Source: Thauera linaloolentis 47Lol = DSM 12138
GTDB lineage: Bacteria > Pseudomonadota > Gammaproteobacteria > Burkholderiales > Rhodocyclaceae
Length of the DNA stretch: 64,000 bases
Direction: 5' to 3'
Assembly (NCBI RefSeq): GCF_000310205.1
Contig: NZ_AMXE01000011.1
Location: forward strand, 1-64,000
The notes beneath the pieces were generated by a model, which did no database searches, was not told the DNA's origin, and worked only from the letters and a program-made list of their open reading frames with translations. Below are positions 36,060-45,180 of the stretch, piece after piece. The first letter of the stretch is position 1, and each line of letters begins with the position of its first letter. Made by a program: the position numbers and the translations under genes.

Positions 36060-36485
36060 TCAGTGTCCGCTGAAGCGGTCGATGCGGCGGCGGTCGCGCT
36101 TGGTCGGGCGGCCATGCAGGTCCGCGCCCGGCGTTGCGGCAAACTTGCGCAGTTCGCGCGCCTGTTCGCGCTGCGTGACGCTCTCCGCGGTTTCTTCATA
36201 CAGCGTCTGCGCCACACTCGCAGAACCGCGTTTGTCCGCGATCGCGCGCACGACGACCGTGCGTGTTTCCTCGCCGGCCGTGACGTCTATCCGGTCGCCC
36301 GCCTTGACCTCGCGCGCGGGCTTGGCCGCCACGCCGTTGAGCTTGACCTTGCCGCCGTCGACGGCTTCGGTTGCTGCCGTACGGTGCTTGAAGAAACGGG
36401 CTGCCCACAGCCATTTGTCGAGGCGGGTGGAAAGGAGTCCGGGGCCGGTCACCAGCGCATATTCCGAAGTGGATGGTCGCGGCAT
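36060..36485 (-). CDS. hslR: ribosome-associated heat shock protein Hsp15
   Basis: A 141-residue S4-domain RNA-binding protein. TRLDKWLWAARFFKHRTAATEAVDGGKVKLNG is the S4 signature of Hsp15, and a basic C-terminus (GRPTKRDRRRIDRF) follows. In E. coli it binds stalled 50S-nascent chain complexes. The start at 36485 adds about 18 residues before the S4 motif and is the only ATG that keeps the domain whole. Confidence 0.9.
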   Translation of the reverse strand: MPRPSTSEYALVTGPGLLSTRLDKWLWAARFFKHRTAATEAVDGGKVKLNGVAAKPAREVKAGDRIDVTAGEETRTVVVRAIADKRGSASVAQTLYEETAESVTQREQARELRKFAATPGADLHGRPTKRDRRRIDRFSGH

Positions 36486-36596
36486 TATCCACAATGGAGA
36501 AAAGCTGCGCAAAGCCGGGCGGGTACAAGTGGCCGTCCGCCGTGCCGTGCAAGCACGTGCTGCATGCGCCAGGCCCCGGGGCCTTCGTCCGGAAAC

Positions 36597-36620
36597 GAAA
36601 ACGGCGCCTTGCGGCGCCGT
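36597..36620 (-). terminator. terminator after the first PEP-CTERM gene
   Basis: On the minus strand ACGGCGCC pairs with GGCGCCGT around GCAA, then TTTTCGTTTC follows. It lies 23 bases beyond the stop. The core resembles the terminator of the second PEP-CTERM gene at 49197. Confidence 0.75.
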
Positions 36621-36642
36621 CTCGAATCTTTGCGGAGAGCGC

Positions 36643-37437
36643 TCAGGCTTCGTGCCTGCGACGGCGCACCATGCCGAGGCCGGCCAGGCCGATGCCGAGC
36701 AGGGCGAGTGTGGCGGGTTCGGGGACCGGTTGCGGGTTCGGTGGCTCCACCTGGTCACCCACGAATCCGATCAGATTCTTGGTCAGGTTCTGCTGGTCGT
36801 CCCCCCGGTTTCCCTGCATGAAATTGACGTCGAAGATCGTGGTCAGGGCGCCATCGAGCGCATTCTCCAGATCGCCGACCCCCCATGCGATGCCGGAGCC
36901 GCCCGTCCCGTTTTGTCGCTCGGTAATGAAGCTGCCATTGCCGGCATCGCCGACGCCGCCTGCGCATGCGTAATTGACCGATGCCACGGCATTGGGGCCG
37001 TTGAACGGTGCGTTGACGCGTTGCGTGCCGTCGCAGTTGAATGCCCAGTTGAGGCTCCCGCCGCCGGCCAGCGCGATGAAGTCGAGGATGCTGTTGTTGC
37101 GGGGCATGAAATTATCGTTCTCGCCCATCAGGAACATGCCGCCACCCGCCTGGAGAAAACCGAGGTACTGGGTCTGCTGGGCGCCGGTTAGTGCGAAATT
37201 GGTGCTGAAGCGGATGTCCCATACCTGAGTGTAAGGGCTCAGGTCGGTCGGGATGTCGCTGGTGATGGTGACCGTGTTGCCAGCGGCGGTGTGGAGGGCG
37301 CTGAGATTGTTGGTGATCTGGGACGTCGTTTCGGCTTCGCTGGTCTGATTGGCTCCGTTCACAATCAGAACCGGTCCGGCCAGGACTGCGCCCGACATCG
37401 AGATGGCCATCGCGCCGACAAGTAGTTTCAGTTTCAT
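36643..37437 (-). CDS. PEP-CTERM sorting domain protein
   Basis: A 264-residue exported protein. A signal peptide (residues 1-20, AVLA-GP) leads to a domain with VWDIRF and GGGMFLMGEND, loosely like class I amidotransferase-type folds (weak inference). The tail is VPEPATLALLGIGLAGLGMVRRRR: the PEP motif, a helix and a basic end, which is the exosortase recognition signal. AAGGA stands before the ATG. A sigma-54-type promoter lies at 37503-37518. Confidence 0.9.
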   Translation of the reverse strand: MKLKLLVGAMAISMSGAVLAGPVLIVNGANQTSEAETTSQITNNLSALHTAAGNTVTITSDIPTDLSPYTQVWDIRFSTNFALTGAQQTQYLGFLQAGGGMFLMGENDNFMPRNNSILDFIALAGGGSLNWAFNCDGTQRVNAPFNGPNAVASVNYACAGGVGDAGNGSFITERQNGTGGSGIAWGVGDLENALDGALTTIFDVNFMQGNRGDDQQNLTKNLIGFVGDQVEPPNPQPVPEPATLALLGIGLAGLGMVRRRRHEA

Positions 37438-37502
37438 CTGCAATCCTTGAGTTCGTTGGTTTTTGTGTCTGTTTGACGCCGTTGGATAACGACGACGAAC
37501 AA

Positions 37503-37518
37503 AGCAGATACCGTGCCA
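37503..37518 (-). promoter_or_regulatory. sigma-54 (-24/-12) promoter of the first PEP-CTERM gene
   Basis: On the minus strand TGGCACGGTATCTGCT matches the RpoN consensus TGGCAC-N5-TTGCW, with GG (37517-37516) and GC (37505-37504) separated by exactly 10 bases. The transcript would start near 37493, about 55 bases before the ATG. Confidence 0.75.
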
Positions 37519-37629
37519 CCGTCTTCTATGCAGATGAGCGGAAAAGGAAAATCCGTAAGGCTGCGCCGGGTTCTGTCTCAGGATGTAAATTTATTCGACG
37601 TCGGGAAAGATGAATGCAGCAAGCCGGCG

Positions 37630-37672
37630 GCAAAGAAAAGCCGCGGCATGGCACGGAGCCATGGCGCGGCTT
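37630..37672 (-). terminator. terminator of the cys operon
   Basis: On the minus strand a 15-bp stem with one mismatch (AAGCCGCG-C-CATGGC pairing back to GCATGGC region, 37638-37672) is followed by TTTTCTTT. It lies 18 bases after the cysN stop. Confidence 0.8.
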
Positions 37673-37689
37673 GGGGATGGGGCATCGGG

Positions 37690-38976
37690 TCAGCCGATCA
37701 TCCCCGCGCCGACGGTGTTGTTGGTGCTTTCGTCGATGATGATGAAGGCGCCGGTGCCGCGGTTGTCCGCATAGCGGTCGGCGACGATAGGCTGGGCGAG
37801 CTTGAGCGTGACGCGGGCGATGTCGTTCATCGCCAGGCCGGTAGCGGCTTCCCGTTCCAGCGTGTTCACGTCCAGGCGGTAGTCGATCTTGGCGAGCTTG
37901 GCCTTCACTTCGCGCGTGGTGTGGCGCACGAGATAGGTGCGCGCCGGCGACAGCGGGGCTTCGGCCAGCCAGCAGATGGTGGCGTCGATCTGCTTGACCG
38001 GCTCGGGCGCCTCGGCGGACTTGACGATGAGATCGCCGCGCGAGATGTCGATCTCGTCTTCCAGCAGCAGAGCCGCCGATTGCTCGTGGATGGCGCGCTC
38101 CAGCGGGATGCCGCCGATTTCGATCCGCCTGACCTTGCTGGTGGCGCCCGAGGGCAGTACCGTGACGGCGTCGCCGACGGCGATCTCGCCCGATTCGACT
38201 CGGCCCATGAAGCCGCGGTAATCGTGCAGCTCGGGGTTGGCCGAATCCTGCGGGCGGCAGACGAACTGCACCGGGAAGCGGAAGTCCTCGGCGCGCTCGG
38301 TGTGGGCGGCGGGGGCATTCTCGAGGATGTCGAGCAAGGTGGGGCCGTCGTACCAGCCCAGGCGTTCGCCGCGGTCGACGATCATGTCGCCGGCCAGCGC
38401 CGAGATCGGGATGAAGCGCACGTCCTTGATGCCCAGTTTGGCGGCGAAGGCGAGATAGTCGGCCTTGATGCGCTCGAACACCGCCTGGTCGTAGTCGACC
38501 AGGTCCATCTTGTTGACCGCCACCAGCAGGTGGGGAATGCCGACCAGGCTGGCGAGGTAGGAGTGGCGGCGGGTCTGGGTCAGGATGCCCTTGCGCGCAT
38601 CGACGAGGATGATGGCCAGATTGGCGGTGGAGGCCGCGGTGACCATGTTGCGGGTGTACTGCTCGTGGCCCGGCGCGTCGGCGATGATGTACTTGCGCCG
38701 GCCGGTGGAGAAGTAGCGGTAGGCGACGTCGATGGTGATGCCTTGTTCGCGCTCGGCCTGCAGGCCGTCGGTGAGCAGCGACAGGTCGACCGCGTTCATG
38801 CCGCGCTTGGCCGAGGTCCTTTCGATGGCGTTGAGGGTGTCGGCGAGGATGGTCTTGCTGTCGAACAGCAGGCGGCCGATCAGGGTGCTCTTGCCGTCGT
38901 CGACGCTGCCGCAGGTCAGAAAGCGCAGCAGGCCGTTGTCGATCTCGGGCAGTTGTTCGGGTGCGGACATGGTCAT
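37690..38976 (-). CDS. cysN: sulfate adenylyltransferase subunit 1
   Basis: A 428-residue EF-Tu-like GTPase that drives APS formation by CysD. G1 is GSVDDGKSTLIGRL, G3 DAPGHEQYTRN and G4 NKMDLVDY. At 428 residues it lacks a fused APS kinase (CysC) domain, which fits the APS-reductase route. Two ATGs lie six bases apart; AAGGA fits both. It lies 35 bases downstream of cysD. Confidence 0.96.
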   Translation of the reverse strand: MTMSAPEQLPEIDNGLLRFLTCGSVDDGKSTLIGRLLFDSKTILADTLNAIERTSAKRGMNAVDLSLLTDGLQAEREQGITIDVAYRYFSTGRRKYIIADAPGHEQYTRNMVTAASTANLAIILVDARKGILTQTRRHSYLASLVGIPHLLVAVNKMDLVDYDQAVFERIKADYLAFAAKLGIKDVRFIPISALAGDMIVDRGERLGWYDGPTLLDILENAPAAHTERAEDFRFPVQFVCRPQDSANPELHDYRGFMGRVESGEIAVGDAVTVLPSGATSKVRRIEIGGIPLERAIHEQSAALLLEDEIDISRGDLIVKSAEAPEPVKQIDATICWLAEAPLSPARTYLVRHTTREVKAKLAKIDYRLDVNTLEREAATGLAMNDIARVTLKLAQPIVADRYADNRGTGAFIIIDESTNNTVGAGMIG

Positions 38977-39011
38977 GATTCCTTCAAGCTTTCTTCAAGT
39001 TCGGTCGCGGG

Positions 39012-39926
39012 TCAGAAGTAGCCTTCTTTCTTGCGCTGCTCCATCGATGCCTCGGAAGTCTGGTCGTCCATCCGCGTCGCGCCGCGCTCGGTGATCGTGG
39101 TCGTTGCCGTCTCGGCCAGGATTTTCTCCACCGTGTCGGCATCGGATTCGACCGGCGCCGTGCAGGTGATGTCGCCGACGGTGCGGAAGCGCACCAGCAC
39201 GTCCTCGACCGTGTCGCCCGGCTTTGCCGGCGTCAGATCGGTGACAGGCTGCAGCAGGCCGTTCTTGCGCACCACCGGGCGGGTGTGGGCGAAATAGATC
39301 GACGGCAGCTCCAGCGCTTCACGCTGGATGTATTGCCACACGTCCAGCTCCGTCCAGTTGCTGATCGGAAAGGCGCGGATGTTCTCGCCCTTGTGGCTGC
39401 GGGCGTTGTACAGGTTCCACAGCTCCGGGCGCTGGTTCTTCGGGTCCCATTGGCCGAATTCGTCGCGGAAGCTCATGATCCGTTCCTTGGCGCGCGCCTT
39501 CTCCTCGTCGCGCCGCGCGCCGCCGATGCAGGCGTCGAAGCCGAATTCCTCGATGGCTTCCAGCAGCGTCACCGACTGGTGCTTGTTGCGCGACTCGCCC
39601 GGATGCTTCAGCACCACGGTGCCGCGCGCCATGGAGTCTTCCACCGAACGCACGATCAGGCGCTCGCCCAGCTCGGCGGCGCGCTTGTCGCGGAAATCGG
39701 TCACTTCCGTGTAGTTGTGGCCGGTGTCGATGTGCATCAGCGGGAAAGGAAAGCGGCCCGGGCGGAAGGCTTTCTCGGCCAGGCGCAGCAGACAGATCGA
39801 ATCCTTGCCGCCGGAGAACAGCAGCACCGGATTGGCGCACTGGCCGGCGACTTCGCGCAGGATGTGGATGGCCTCGGCTTCGAGCCAGTCGAGGTGGGAC
39901 AGCGTCTGTTTGGTCAGCGTCGACAT
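39012..39926 (-). CDS. cysD: sulfate adenylyltransferase subunit 2
   Basis: A 304-residue ATP pyrophosphatase-type enzyme. The PP-loop is LLFSGGKDSICLLRLA near residue 38, followed by MHIDTGHNYTEV and the C-terminal tail MEQRKKEGYF typical of CysD. It forms APS from sulfate and ATP with CysN. A 109-base gap separates it from cysH. Confidence 0.97.
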   Translation of the reverse strand: MSTLTKQTLSHLDWLEAEAIHILREVAGQCANPVLLFSGGKDSICLLRLAEKAFRPGRFPFPLMHIDTGHNYTEVTDFRDKRAAELGERLIVRSVEDSMARGTVVLKHPGESRNKHQSVTLLEAIEEFGFDACIGGARRDEEKARAKERIMSFRDEFGQWDPKNQRPELWNLYNARSHKGENIRAFPISNWTELDVWQYIQREALELPSIYFAHTRPVVRKNGLLQPVTDLTPAKPGDTVEDVLVRFRTVGDITCTAPVESDADTVEKILAETATTTITERGATRMDDQTSEASMEQRKKEGYF

Positions 39927-40035
39927 GATGTGATTACCGTTGCGGATGCTTGTTCGGATACCTGCGTAAGGTGTGCGCCGAGTCCAGCCGGCGCCGGGGG
40001 CGCCGCGGGCGGGTGGCGGCTTGCCTGCCCCGTGT

Positions 40036-40806
40036 TCAGCCTTTCTTGGCGTGGAGGCCGCATTCCTTCGTCTCGGGGTCTTCCCACCACCATCGCCCGG
40101 CGCGCACGTCCTCGCCCAGCGCGATGGCGCGCGTACAGGGGGCACAGCCGATGCTCGGGTAGAACTGGTCGTGCAAGGCGTTGTAGGGCACGTCGAAGAT
40201 GCGGATGTAGGCCCATACCTCGGTCTCGCTCCAGTCCGACAGCGGGTTGAGTTTCTGCAGCCCGTTGGCACTGTCGAATTCGCGCAGCGGCAGGCCGCTG
40301 CGGGTTACGGACTGGGCGGCGCGCAGGCCGGTGATCCAGGCTCGCTTGCCGGCCAGCGCGCGGCGCAGGGGCTCCATCTTGCGCACGCCGCAGCAGGCCT
40401 TGCGCAGTTCGATCGAGTCGTAGAAAGCGTTGATGCCATGGCTACGGACGAAATCTTCCACCGACGCGGCGTCGGGGAAGAACACCTTCAGCTTCGTGCC
40501 GTAGCGCTGCTCGACTTCGCCCATCAGCGTATAGGTCTCGGCCGGCAGACGGCCGGTGTCGAGCGAGAAGACCTCGATCGGCAGCGCATTCGACAGGATC
40601 AGGTCGGTCAGCACCATGTCCTCGGCGCCGAAGCTGTTGGCGAAGCACAGCGCGTCCGGGCCGCCGAACTCGGCGGCCGCGTCGCGCAGCAGGGCGAGCG
40701 CGGCCGCGGCCTTGGCGCTCACGCTCGCACGCAGCGCGTCGTCGAGCCCGGGCCGGGTCGCGGGGTTGCCGGCTGCGGGGCGCAGCGCAGAGACACTGGC
40801 GTTCAT
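40036..40806 (-). CDS. cysH: adenylyl-sulfate reductase, APS type
   Basis: A 256-residue thioredoxin-dependent reductase. It has the PP-loop-like SFGAEDMVL, and the two cysteine pairs RKACCGVRK and GCAPCTRA that bind a [4Fe-4S] cluster. Those pairs mark the APS-using branch, whereas PAPS reductases lack them. The catalytic C-terminal KECGLH follows. No PAPS step (cysC) is seen, which agrees. It overlaps the DUF934 gene by ATGA. Confidence 0.95.
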   Translation of the reverse strand: MNASVSALRPAAGNPATRPGLDDALRASVSAKAAAALALLRDAAAEFGGPDALCFANSFGAEDMVLTDLILSNALPIEVFSLDTGRLPAETYTLMGEVEQRYGTKLKVFFPDAASVEDFVRSHGINAFYDSIELRKACCGVRKMEPLRRALAGKRAWITGLRAAQSVTRSGLPLREFDSANGLQKLNPLSDWSETEVWAYIRIFDVPYNALHDQFYPSIGCAPCTRAIALGEDVRAGRWWWEDPETKECGLHAKKG

Positions 40807-41357
40807 CGGGCGGCATCCTCTTGTCGCGGGCTGCGCGGCTGGCGGCGGAACAGTGGTTCCGGACGGTCGACCGCGCCCTGGTAGGGATTGGTGAAGTCCC
40901 GCAGGCTGGCGAGTGCGGCTTCGAGCTGGGCCGTCGTGTACTTGCCCTCGCGCGGCTGCAGCACGCTGAAGCCGCAGCGCAGCAGGAAGAAGAACTGGTC
41001 GCGCAGCACGTCGCCGATCGCGCGCAGCTCGCCCTCGTAGGCCAAGCGCGTGCGCAACAGGGTGGCGAGCGAATAGCCGCGGCCGTCGGCGAACTTGGGG
41101 AAATCGACGGCGACGACCGGCAGCGCCGGCAGATCGGCCGCCAGCGCGGCGGGGTCTTCGTCGCCGGCGAGCCAGACGCCGAGCGTGCCGGCCTCGGCCT
41201 TCGGCAGCAGTTCGGCGCGCCGCGCCTGCCAGGTGGCAAGGGGAACGATGACGTGGCCGGCAGGCAGCACGGCATCGGCTGCAGCCTCGCCCTCGGCCAG
41301 GCGCAATACCTGCCAGTCGTCCGACTGGACGCGGCCGTTCTTGATGATCTCAGGCAT
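40803..41357 (-). CDS. DUF934 protein of sulfite reductase operons
   Basis: A 184-residue protein with the family core FPKFADGRGYSLATLLRTRLAYEGELRAIGDVLRDQFFFLLRCGF. DUF934 genes nearly always lie between cysI and cysH in proteobacteria; the role is not settled (an accessory or reductant partner has been suggested). The start MPEIIKNG overlaps the cysI stop by 8 bases. Confidence 0.9.
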   Translation of the reverse strand: MPEIIKNGRVQSDDWQVLRLAEGEAAADAVLPAGHVIVPLATWQARRAELLPKAEAGTLGVWLAGDEDPAALAADLPALPVVAVDFPKFADGRGYSLATLLRTRLAYEGELRAIGDVLRDQFFFLLRCGFSVLQPREGKYTTAQLEAALASLRDFTNPYQGAVDRPEPLFRRQPRSPRQEDAAR

Positions 41358-43038
41358 TGGTGGTCTCCCGGGCTTCGAGGCGGGCGTTGCGTTCGGCATA
41401 GACGCGGGTCTTGAACGAGTCGACGCCGATGCGGCGCACGGTATCGATGAAGCGCTCGTCGTCATGGCGGTTGTCGACGAAGGTATCGATCAGCGAACTG
41501 ATCACGTCCGGCATCTCGGCGGCGGCGAAGGAGGGGCCGATCACCTTGCCCAGCGCAGCCTGGCTGCCTTGGGAGCCGCCGATCGTCACCTGGTAGAACT
41601 CCTGGCCGTTCTTGTCCACGCCGAGAATGCCGATGTGGCCGACGTGATGGTGGCCACAGGCGTTCATGCAGCCGGAGATGTTCAGTTCCAGCTCTCCCAG
41701 ATCGTACAGGTGGTCGAGGTCGCTGAAGCGGTCCTGGATCGCGTTGGCGATCGGGATCGACTTGGCGTTGGCCAGCGCGCAGAAATCGCCGCCGGGACAG
41801 GAGATGATGTCGGTCAGCAAGCCGATGTTCGGTGTCGCCAGGCCCAGCTCGCGCGCCTGCTGCCAGAGCGCGAACAGGCCGGCCTCGCGCACGCTGGCGA
41901 GCAGCACGTTCTGTTCGTGGGTGTTGCGCACCTCGCCGAAGGCATAGCGGTCGGCGAGGTCGGCGATGGCGTCGAACTGCTCGGCCGTGACGTCGCCCGG
42001 CGCCACGCCATAGGGCTTCAGCGACAGCACCACGCTCGCGTAGCCCGGCACCTGGTGGGTACGCACGTTGCGTCGCGCCCAGGCGGCAAAGGCCTTGTCT
42101 TGCGCGAGGTGGGCACGGTAGCCGGCATCCTGCGGCAGCGGGGCCAGCAGCGGGTCGTCGAAGCGGCTCGCGACACGATCGATCTCGGCCTGGGTCAGCG
42201 TGGACGGGCCATCCTTGAGGTGGATGAACTCCGCTTCCACCTGGCGCGCGAATTCTTCGACGCCGAGCGCCTTCACCAGGATCTTGATGCGTGCCTTGTA
42301 AGCATTGTCGCGGCGCCCATGCAGGTTGTAGACACGCAGGATCGCCTCGCAGTAGTTCAGGATCTGCTGCCAGGGCACGAAGGCGGAGACTTCCTCGCCG
42401 ATGATCGGCGTGCGGCCCAGGCCGCCGCCCACCAGCACGCGGAAGCCCAACGCGCCCGCCGCGTCGTGTGCGATGTCGAGACCGATGTCGTGCGCGTGGA
42501 TGAGCGCGCGGTCCTGCTTCGCGCCGTTGACCGCAATCTTGAACTTGCGCGGCAGGAAGGCGAATTCGGGGTGGAAGGTGCTCCACTGGCGCAGGATCTC
42601 GCACCATGGGCGCGGGTCGGCGATCTCGTCGGCGGCCACGCCGGCGAAGGGGTCGGAAGTGACGTTGCGGATGCAGTTGCCGGAAGTCTGGATCGCGTGC
42701 ATCTGCACCTGGGCCAGCAGGCCGAGGATTTCGGGTACGTCTTCCAGGCGCGGCCAGTTGAACTGGATGTTCTGGCGCGTGGTGACGTGGCCGTAGCCGC
42801 GGTCATACTTGCGCGCGATATGGCCCAGCGTGCGCAACTGCTTCGAGTTCAGGTTGCCGTAGGGCACGGCGATGCGCAGCATCGGCGCGTAGCGCTGGAT
42901 GTAGAGGCCGTTCTGCAGGCGCAGCGGGCGGAATTCGTCCTCGCTCAGCTCGCCGGCGAGGTAGCGCTGGGTCTGGTCGGCGAACTGGGCGACGCGCTCA
43001 TCGACGATGCGCTGGTCGTATTCGTCGTACTGGTACAT
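41350..43038 (-). CDS. cysI: sulfite reductase haemoprotein (nitrite/sulfite reductase family)
   Basis: A 562-residue sirohaem/[4Fe-4S] enzyme. It has two ferredoxin-like half domains (RIAVPYGNLNSKQLRTLGHIA), sirohaem-binding TTRQNIQFNW and TSGNCIRNVT, and the cluster cysteines SCPGGDFC and CMNACGHH. It reduces sulfite to sulfide. No cysJ flavoprotein gene is nearby, so the electron donor is probably ferredoxin or an unlinked protein. First gene of the minus-strand cys operon. Confidence 0.93.
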   Translation of the reverse strand: MYQYDEYDQRIVDERVAQFADQTQRYLAGELSEDEFRPLRLQNGLYIQRYAPMLRIAVPYGNLNSKQLRTLGHIARKYDRGYGHVTTRQNIQFNWPRLEDVPEILGLLAQVQMHAIQTSGNCIRNVTSDPFAGVAADEIADPRPWCEILRQWSTFHPEFAFLPRKFKIAVNGAKQDRALIHAHDIGLDIAHDAAGALGFRVLVGGGLGRTPIIGEEVSAFVPWQQILNYCEAILRVYNLHGRRDNAYKARIKILVKALGVEEFARQVEAEFIHLKDGPSTLTQAEIDRVASRFDDPLLAPLPQDAGYRAHLAQDKAFAAWARRNVRTHQVPGYASVVLSLKPYGVAPGDVTAEQFDAIADLADRYAFGEVRNTHEQNVLLASVREAGLFALWQQARELGLATPNIGLLTDIISCPGGDFCALANAKSIPIANAIQDRFSDLDHLYDLGELELNISGCMNACGHHHVGHIGILGVDKNGQEFYQVTIGGSQGSQAALGKVIGPSFAAAEMPDVISSLIDTFVDNRHDDERFIDTVRRIGVDSFKTRVYAERNARLEARETTNA

Positions 43039-43213
43039 GGTCTCTTTCTCGTCGAAGGCCGGCGAGGGAGCGCCGGGCTGCGGTTCGTGGTGGGGCGCCG
43101 GAGCGGGCGAGGCACTACACTTTGTGGAGTGTCGCGATCGTAGAGATTTGCCTTAGGGCTCAGAAGGTGTTCGGAGTTAAACTCTAAGAATTGAAAGTTA
43201 TAAAGATTGGGCC
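43039..43213. promoter_or_regulatory. cysI-cysB divergent promoter region
   Basis: 175 bases between divergent starts; the cysB-proximal half is AT-rich (GAGTTAAACTCTAAGAATTGAAAG). It contains the short palindrome GAGTTAAACTC near 43171-43181. CysB-type regulators bind such regions, so autoregulation and control of the cys operon are likely (inference). Confidence 0.5.
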
Positions 43214-44155
43214 ATGAACCTGCAGCAATTGCGCTATATCCACGAGGTTGCCCGCCGCGGCCTCAATGTCTCCGAAGCGGCCGACGCCTTGTTTACCTCG
43301 CAGCCCGGCGTGTCCAAGCAGATCCGCCAGCTCGAGACCGAGCTCGGCATCGAGATCTTCGAGCGCCATGGCAAGCGCCTGGTCGCCGTTACCGAGCCCG
43401 GCCGCGCCGTGCTGGGAATTGCCGAACGGGTGCTGCGCGATCTCGACAACCTCCAGCAAGTCGGCGACGAGTTCGCCAACGAGGGGGTGGGCAGCCTGTC
43501 GATCGCCACCACCCATACGCAGGCGCGCTACATGCTGCCGGGCGTGGTGCGCGATTTCATGCGGCGTTATCCGCAGGTCAAGCTGTCGCTGCACCAGGGC
43601 AATCCGCGTCAGGTGTGCGAGATGGTCCTGGACGGCACGGCCGACATCGCCATCGCCACCGAGGCCATCGCCGAGTACGACGACTTGGTGATGCTGCCCT
43701 GCTATCAGTGGAACCGCTGCATCGTCGCCACGCCGCGCCATCCCATCCTGCGCGAGTCGCCGCTGACGCTGGAGGCGATCGCGCGCTATCCGCTGATCAC
43801 CTACGACGATGCCTTCACCGGCCGCAGCCTGATCAACAAGGCCTTTCTCGGCCGTGGCCTCAAGCCCAACGTCGTGCTGTCGGCGATCGACTCGGACGTG
43901 ATCAAGAAGTACGTCGAGATGGACCTGGGTATCGGCATCCTCGCGCGCATGGCCTACAGCCCGGAAGATGACCGGCGGCTGGGCATGGTGGATGCGTCGC
44001 ACCTGTTCGAGTCGAGCACGACCCGTATCGGCCTGCGCAAGCGGGCCTGGCTGCGCACCTATGTATACGCCTTCATCGAGGGCTTCGCCCCGCATCTGAC
44101 GCGGCGCATCGTCGAAAGCACGCTCGTTGGCGGCGGCAGCGACCCTGGCCTCTAG
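43214..44155 (+). CDS. cysB: LysR-type regulator of sulfur assimilation
   Basis: A 313-residue LysR-family regulator. The helix-turn-helix (MNLQQLRYIHEVARRGLNVSEAADALFTSQPGVSKQIRQLE) is of CysB/Cbl type. The effector domain has TTHTQARYMLP, a CysB hallmark, and VLDGTADIAIATE. It is divergent from the cys operon and probably activates it under sulfur limitation. Confidence 0.95.
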   Translation: MNLQQLRYIHEVARRGLNVSEAADALFTSQPGVSKQIRQLETELGIEIFERHGKRLVAVTEPGRAVLGIAERVLRDLDNLQQVGDEFANEGVGSLSIATTHTQARYMLPGVVRDFMRRYPQVKLSLHQGNPRQVCEMVLDGTADIAIATEAIAEYDDLVMLPCYQWNRCIVATPRHPILRESPLTLEAIARYPLITYDDAFTGRSLINKAFLGRGLKPNVVLSAIDSDVIKKYVEMDLGIGILARMAYSPEDDRRLGMVDASHLFESSTTRIGLRKRAWLRTYVYAFIEGFAPHLTRRIVESTLVGGGSDPGL

Positions 44156-44170
44156 CCGGGCGCCCGGCGG
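44155..44170. terminator. short GC hairpin between cysB and the asparaginase gene
   Basis: GCCGG-GCGC-CCGGC lies in the 23-base gap between the convergent stops. There is no T-run on either strand; it may act bidirectionally. Confidence 0.3.
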
Positions 44171-44178
44171 GGGCGGAT

Positions 44179-45180
44179 TCAGCCGCGCTCGAACCAGCGC
44201 TTGAGGCGCGCGCCGCGCAGTCCGGCGCCGAGGCCGGCGATGAGCCGGACGCGCGCTTTCAGCGGGTCGAGCGCGCTGCACTGCAGCCAGTTGCCGGGCC
44301 GCCCGGCGAAATGCGCGGTGGTGCCGGCGCCGCAGCGGCTGGCCAGCACCACCGGCAGGGTGTGCGGCAGTACCTCGGTGAGCGCGATTTCCCAGCTGTC
44401 GGGCAGGCTGGCGTTGCCCGGCAGGGCCAGCACCAGCCCGGCGCCGCCGCTCAGCAGGCTGGCGCGTGCCAGCGCTCGCACCACGGCCGCAGCCAGCGCC
44501 GGCGAGCTGCCCGCGGCCACCGTCAGCAGCTCGACCGGCGGCAGCACCTGGATGCTGTCGGGCAGGCTGATGCGGTGGCGGCGGTAAGGCGCGAGTCCCT
44601 GCAGCAGGGCATCGCCGGCATCGACGGTGAGCGCATCGGGCGAGCCGAAAGCGTCGACCGCAGACGGGTGGCGCTTGGCAAGGCGTGCGGCGGGCAGGAT
44701 GCGGCCGCCCAGCACGGCGAGCACGCCGGCGCGGCCTGCCGCCGGGCGGCAGGCGAGCTGCACGGCCTGGTAGAGATTGAGCGGGCCGTCCGCCGACAGT
44801 GCGGTGGCCGGGCGCATCGCCGCGGTCATGACCACCGGCTTCGCGGTAGCCAGCGCGATGTGGAGGAAGTAGGCGGTTTCTTCCAGCGTGTCGGTGCCGT
44901 GGGTGATGACGATGCCGTCCACATCGGCTGCATCGGCCAGCGCCTGCACGCGGCGCAGCAGGACCAGCCAGTGCGCGGGGCCCATGTCCTTGCTGTCGAT
45001 GCTGAACGGCTGCTCGGCACGTATGTCGGCCAGTTCCGCCAATTGGGGAACGGCGGCGAGCAGATCTTCGGCGCCCAGGCGGCCGGCGCTGTACCCCGTG
45101 GTGTCGGTCGGCGAGGCGGCTGTGCCGGCGATGGTGCCGCCGGTGGCGATCAGGGCGATGCGGGGTTTGCGCGTGCTCAA
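44179..45180 (-). CDS. L-asparaginase
   Basis: A 333-residue amidohydrolase. The two threonine motifs are ATGGTIAGTA (near residue 12) and THGTDTLEETAYFL (near residue 93), with the S-x-D element DSKDMGPAHW between them. No signal peptide is seen with the TTG start at 45180, which places the protein directly at the family N-terminus. An ATG at 45243 would add 21 unrelated residues. The start is therefore uncertain. Confidence 0.88.
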   Translation of the reverse strand: MSTRKPRIALIATGGTIAGTAASPTDTTGYSAGRLGAEDLLAAVPQLAELADIRAEQPFSIDSKDMGPAHWLVLLRRVQALADAADVDGIVITHGTDTLEETAYFLHIALATAKPVVMTAAMRPATALSADGPLNLYQAVQLACRPAAGRAGVLAVLGGRILPAARLAKRHPSAVDAFGSPDALTVDAGDALLQGLAPYRRHRISLPDSIQVLPPVELLTVAAGSSPALAAAVVRALARASLLSGGAGLVLALPGNASLPDSWEIALTEVLPHTLPVVLASRCGAGTTAHFAGRPGNWLQCSALDPLKARVRLIAGLGAGLRGARLKRWFERG

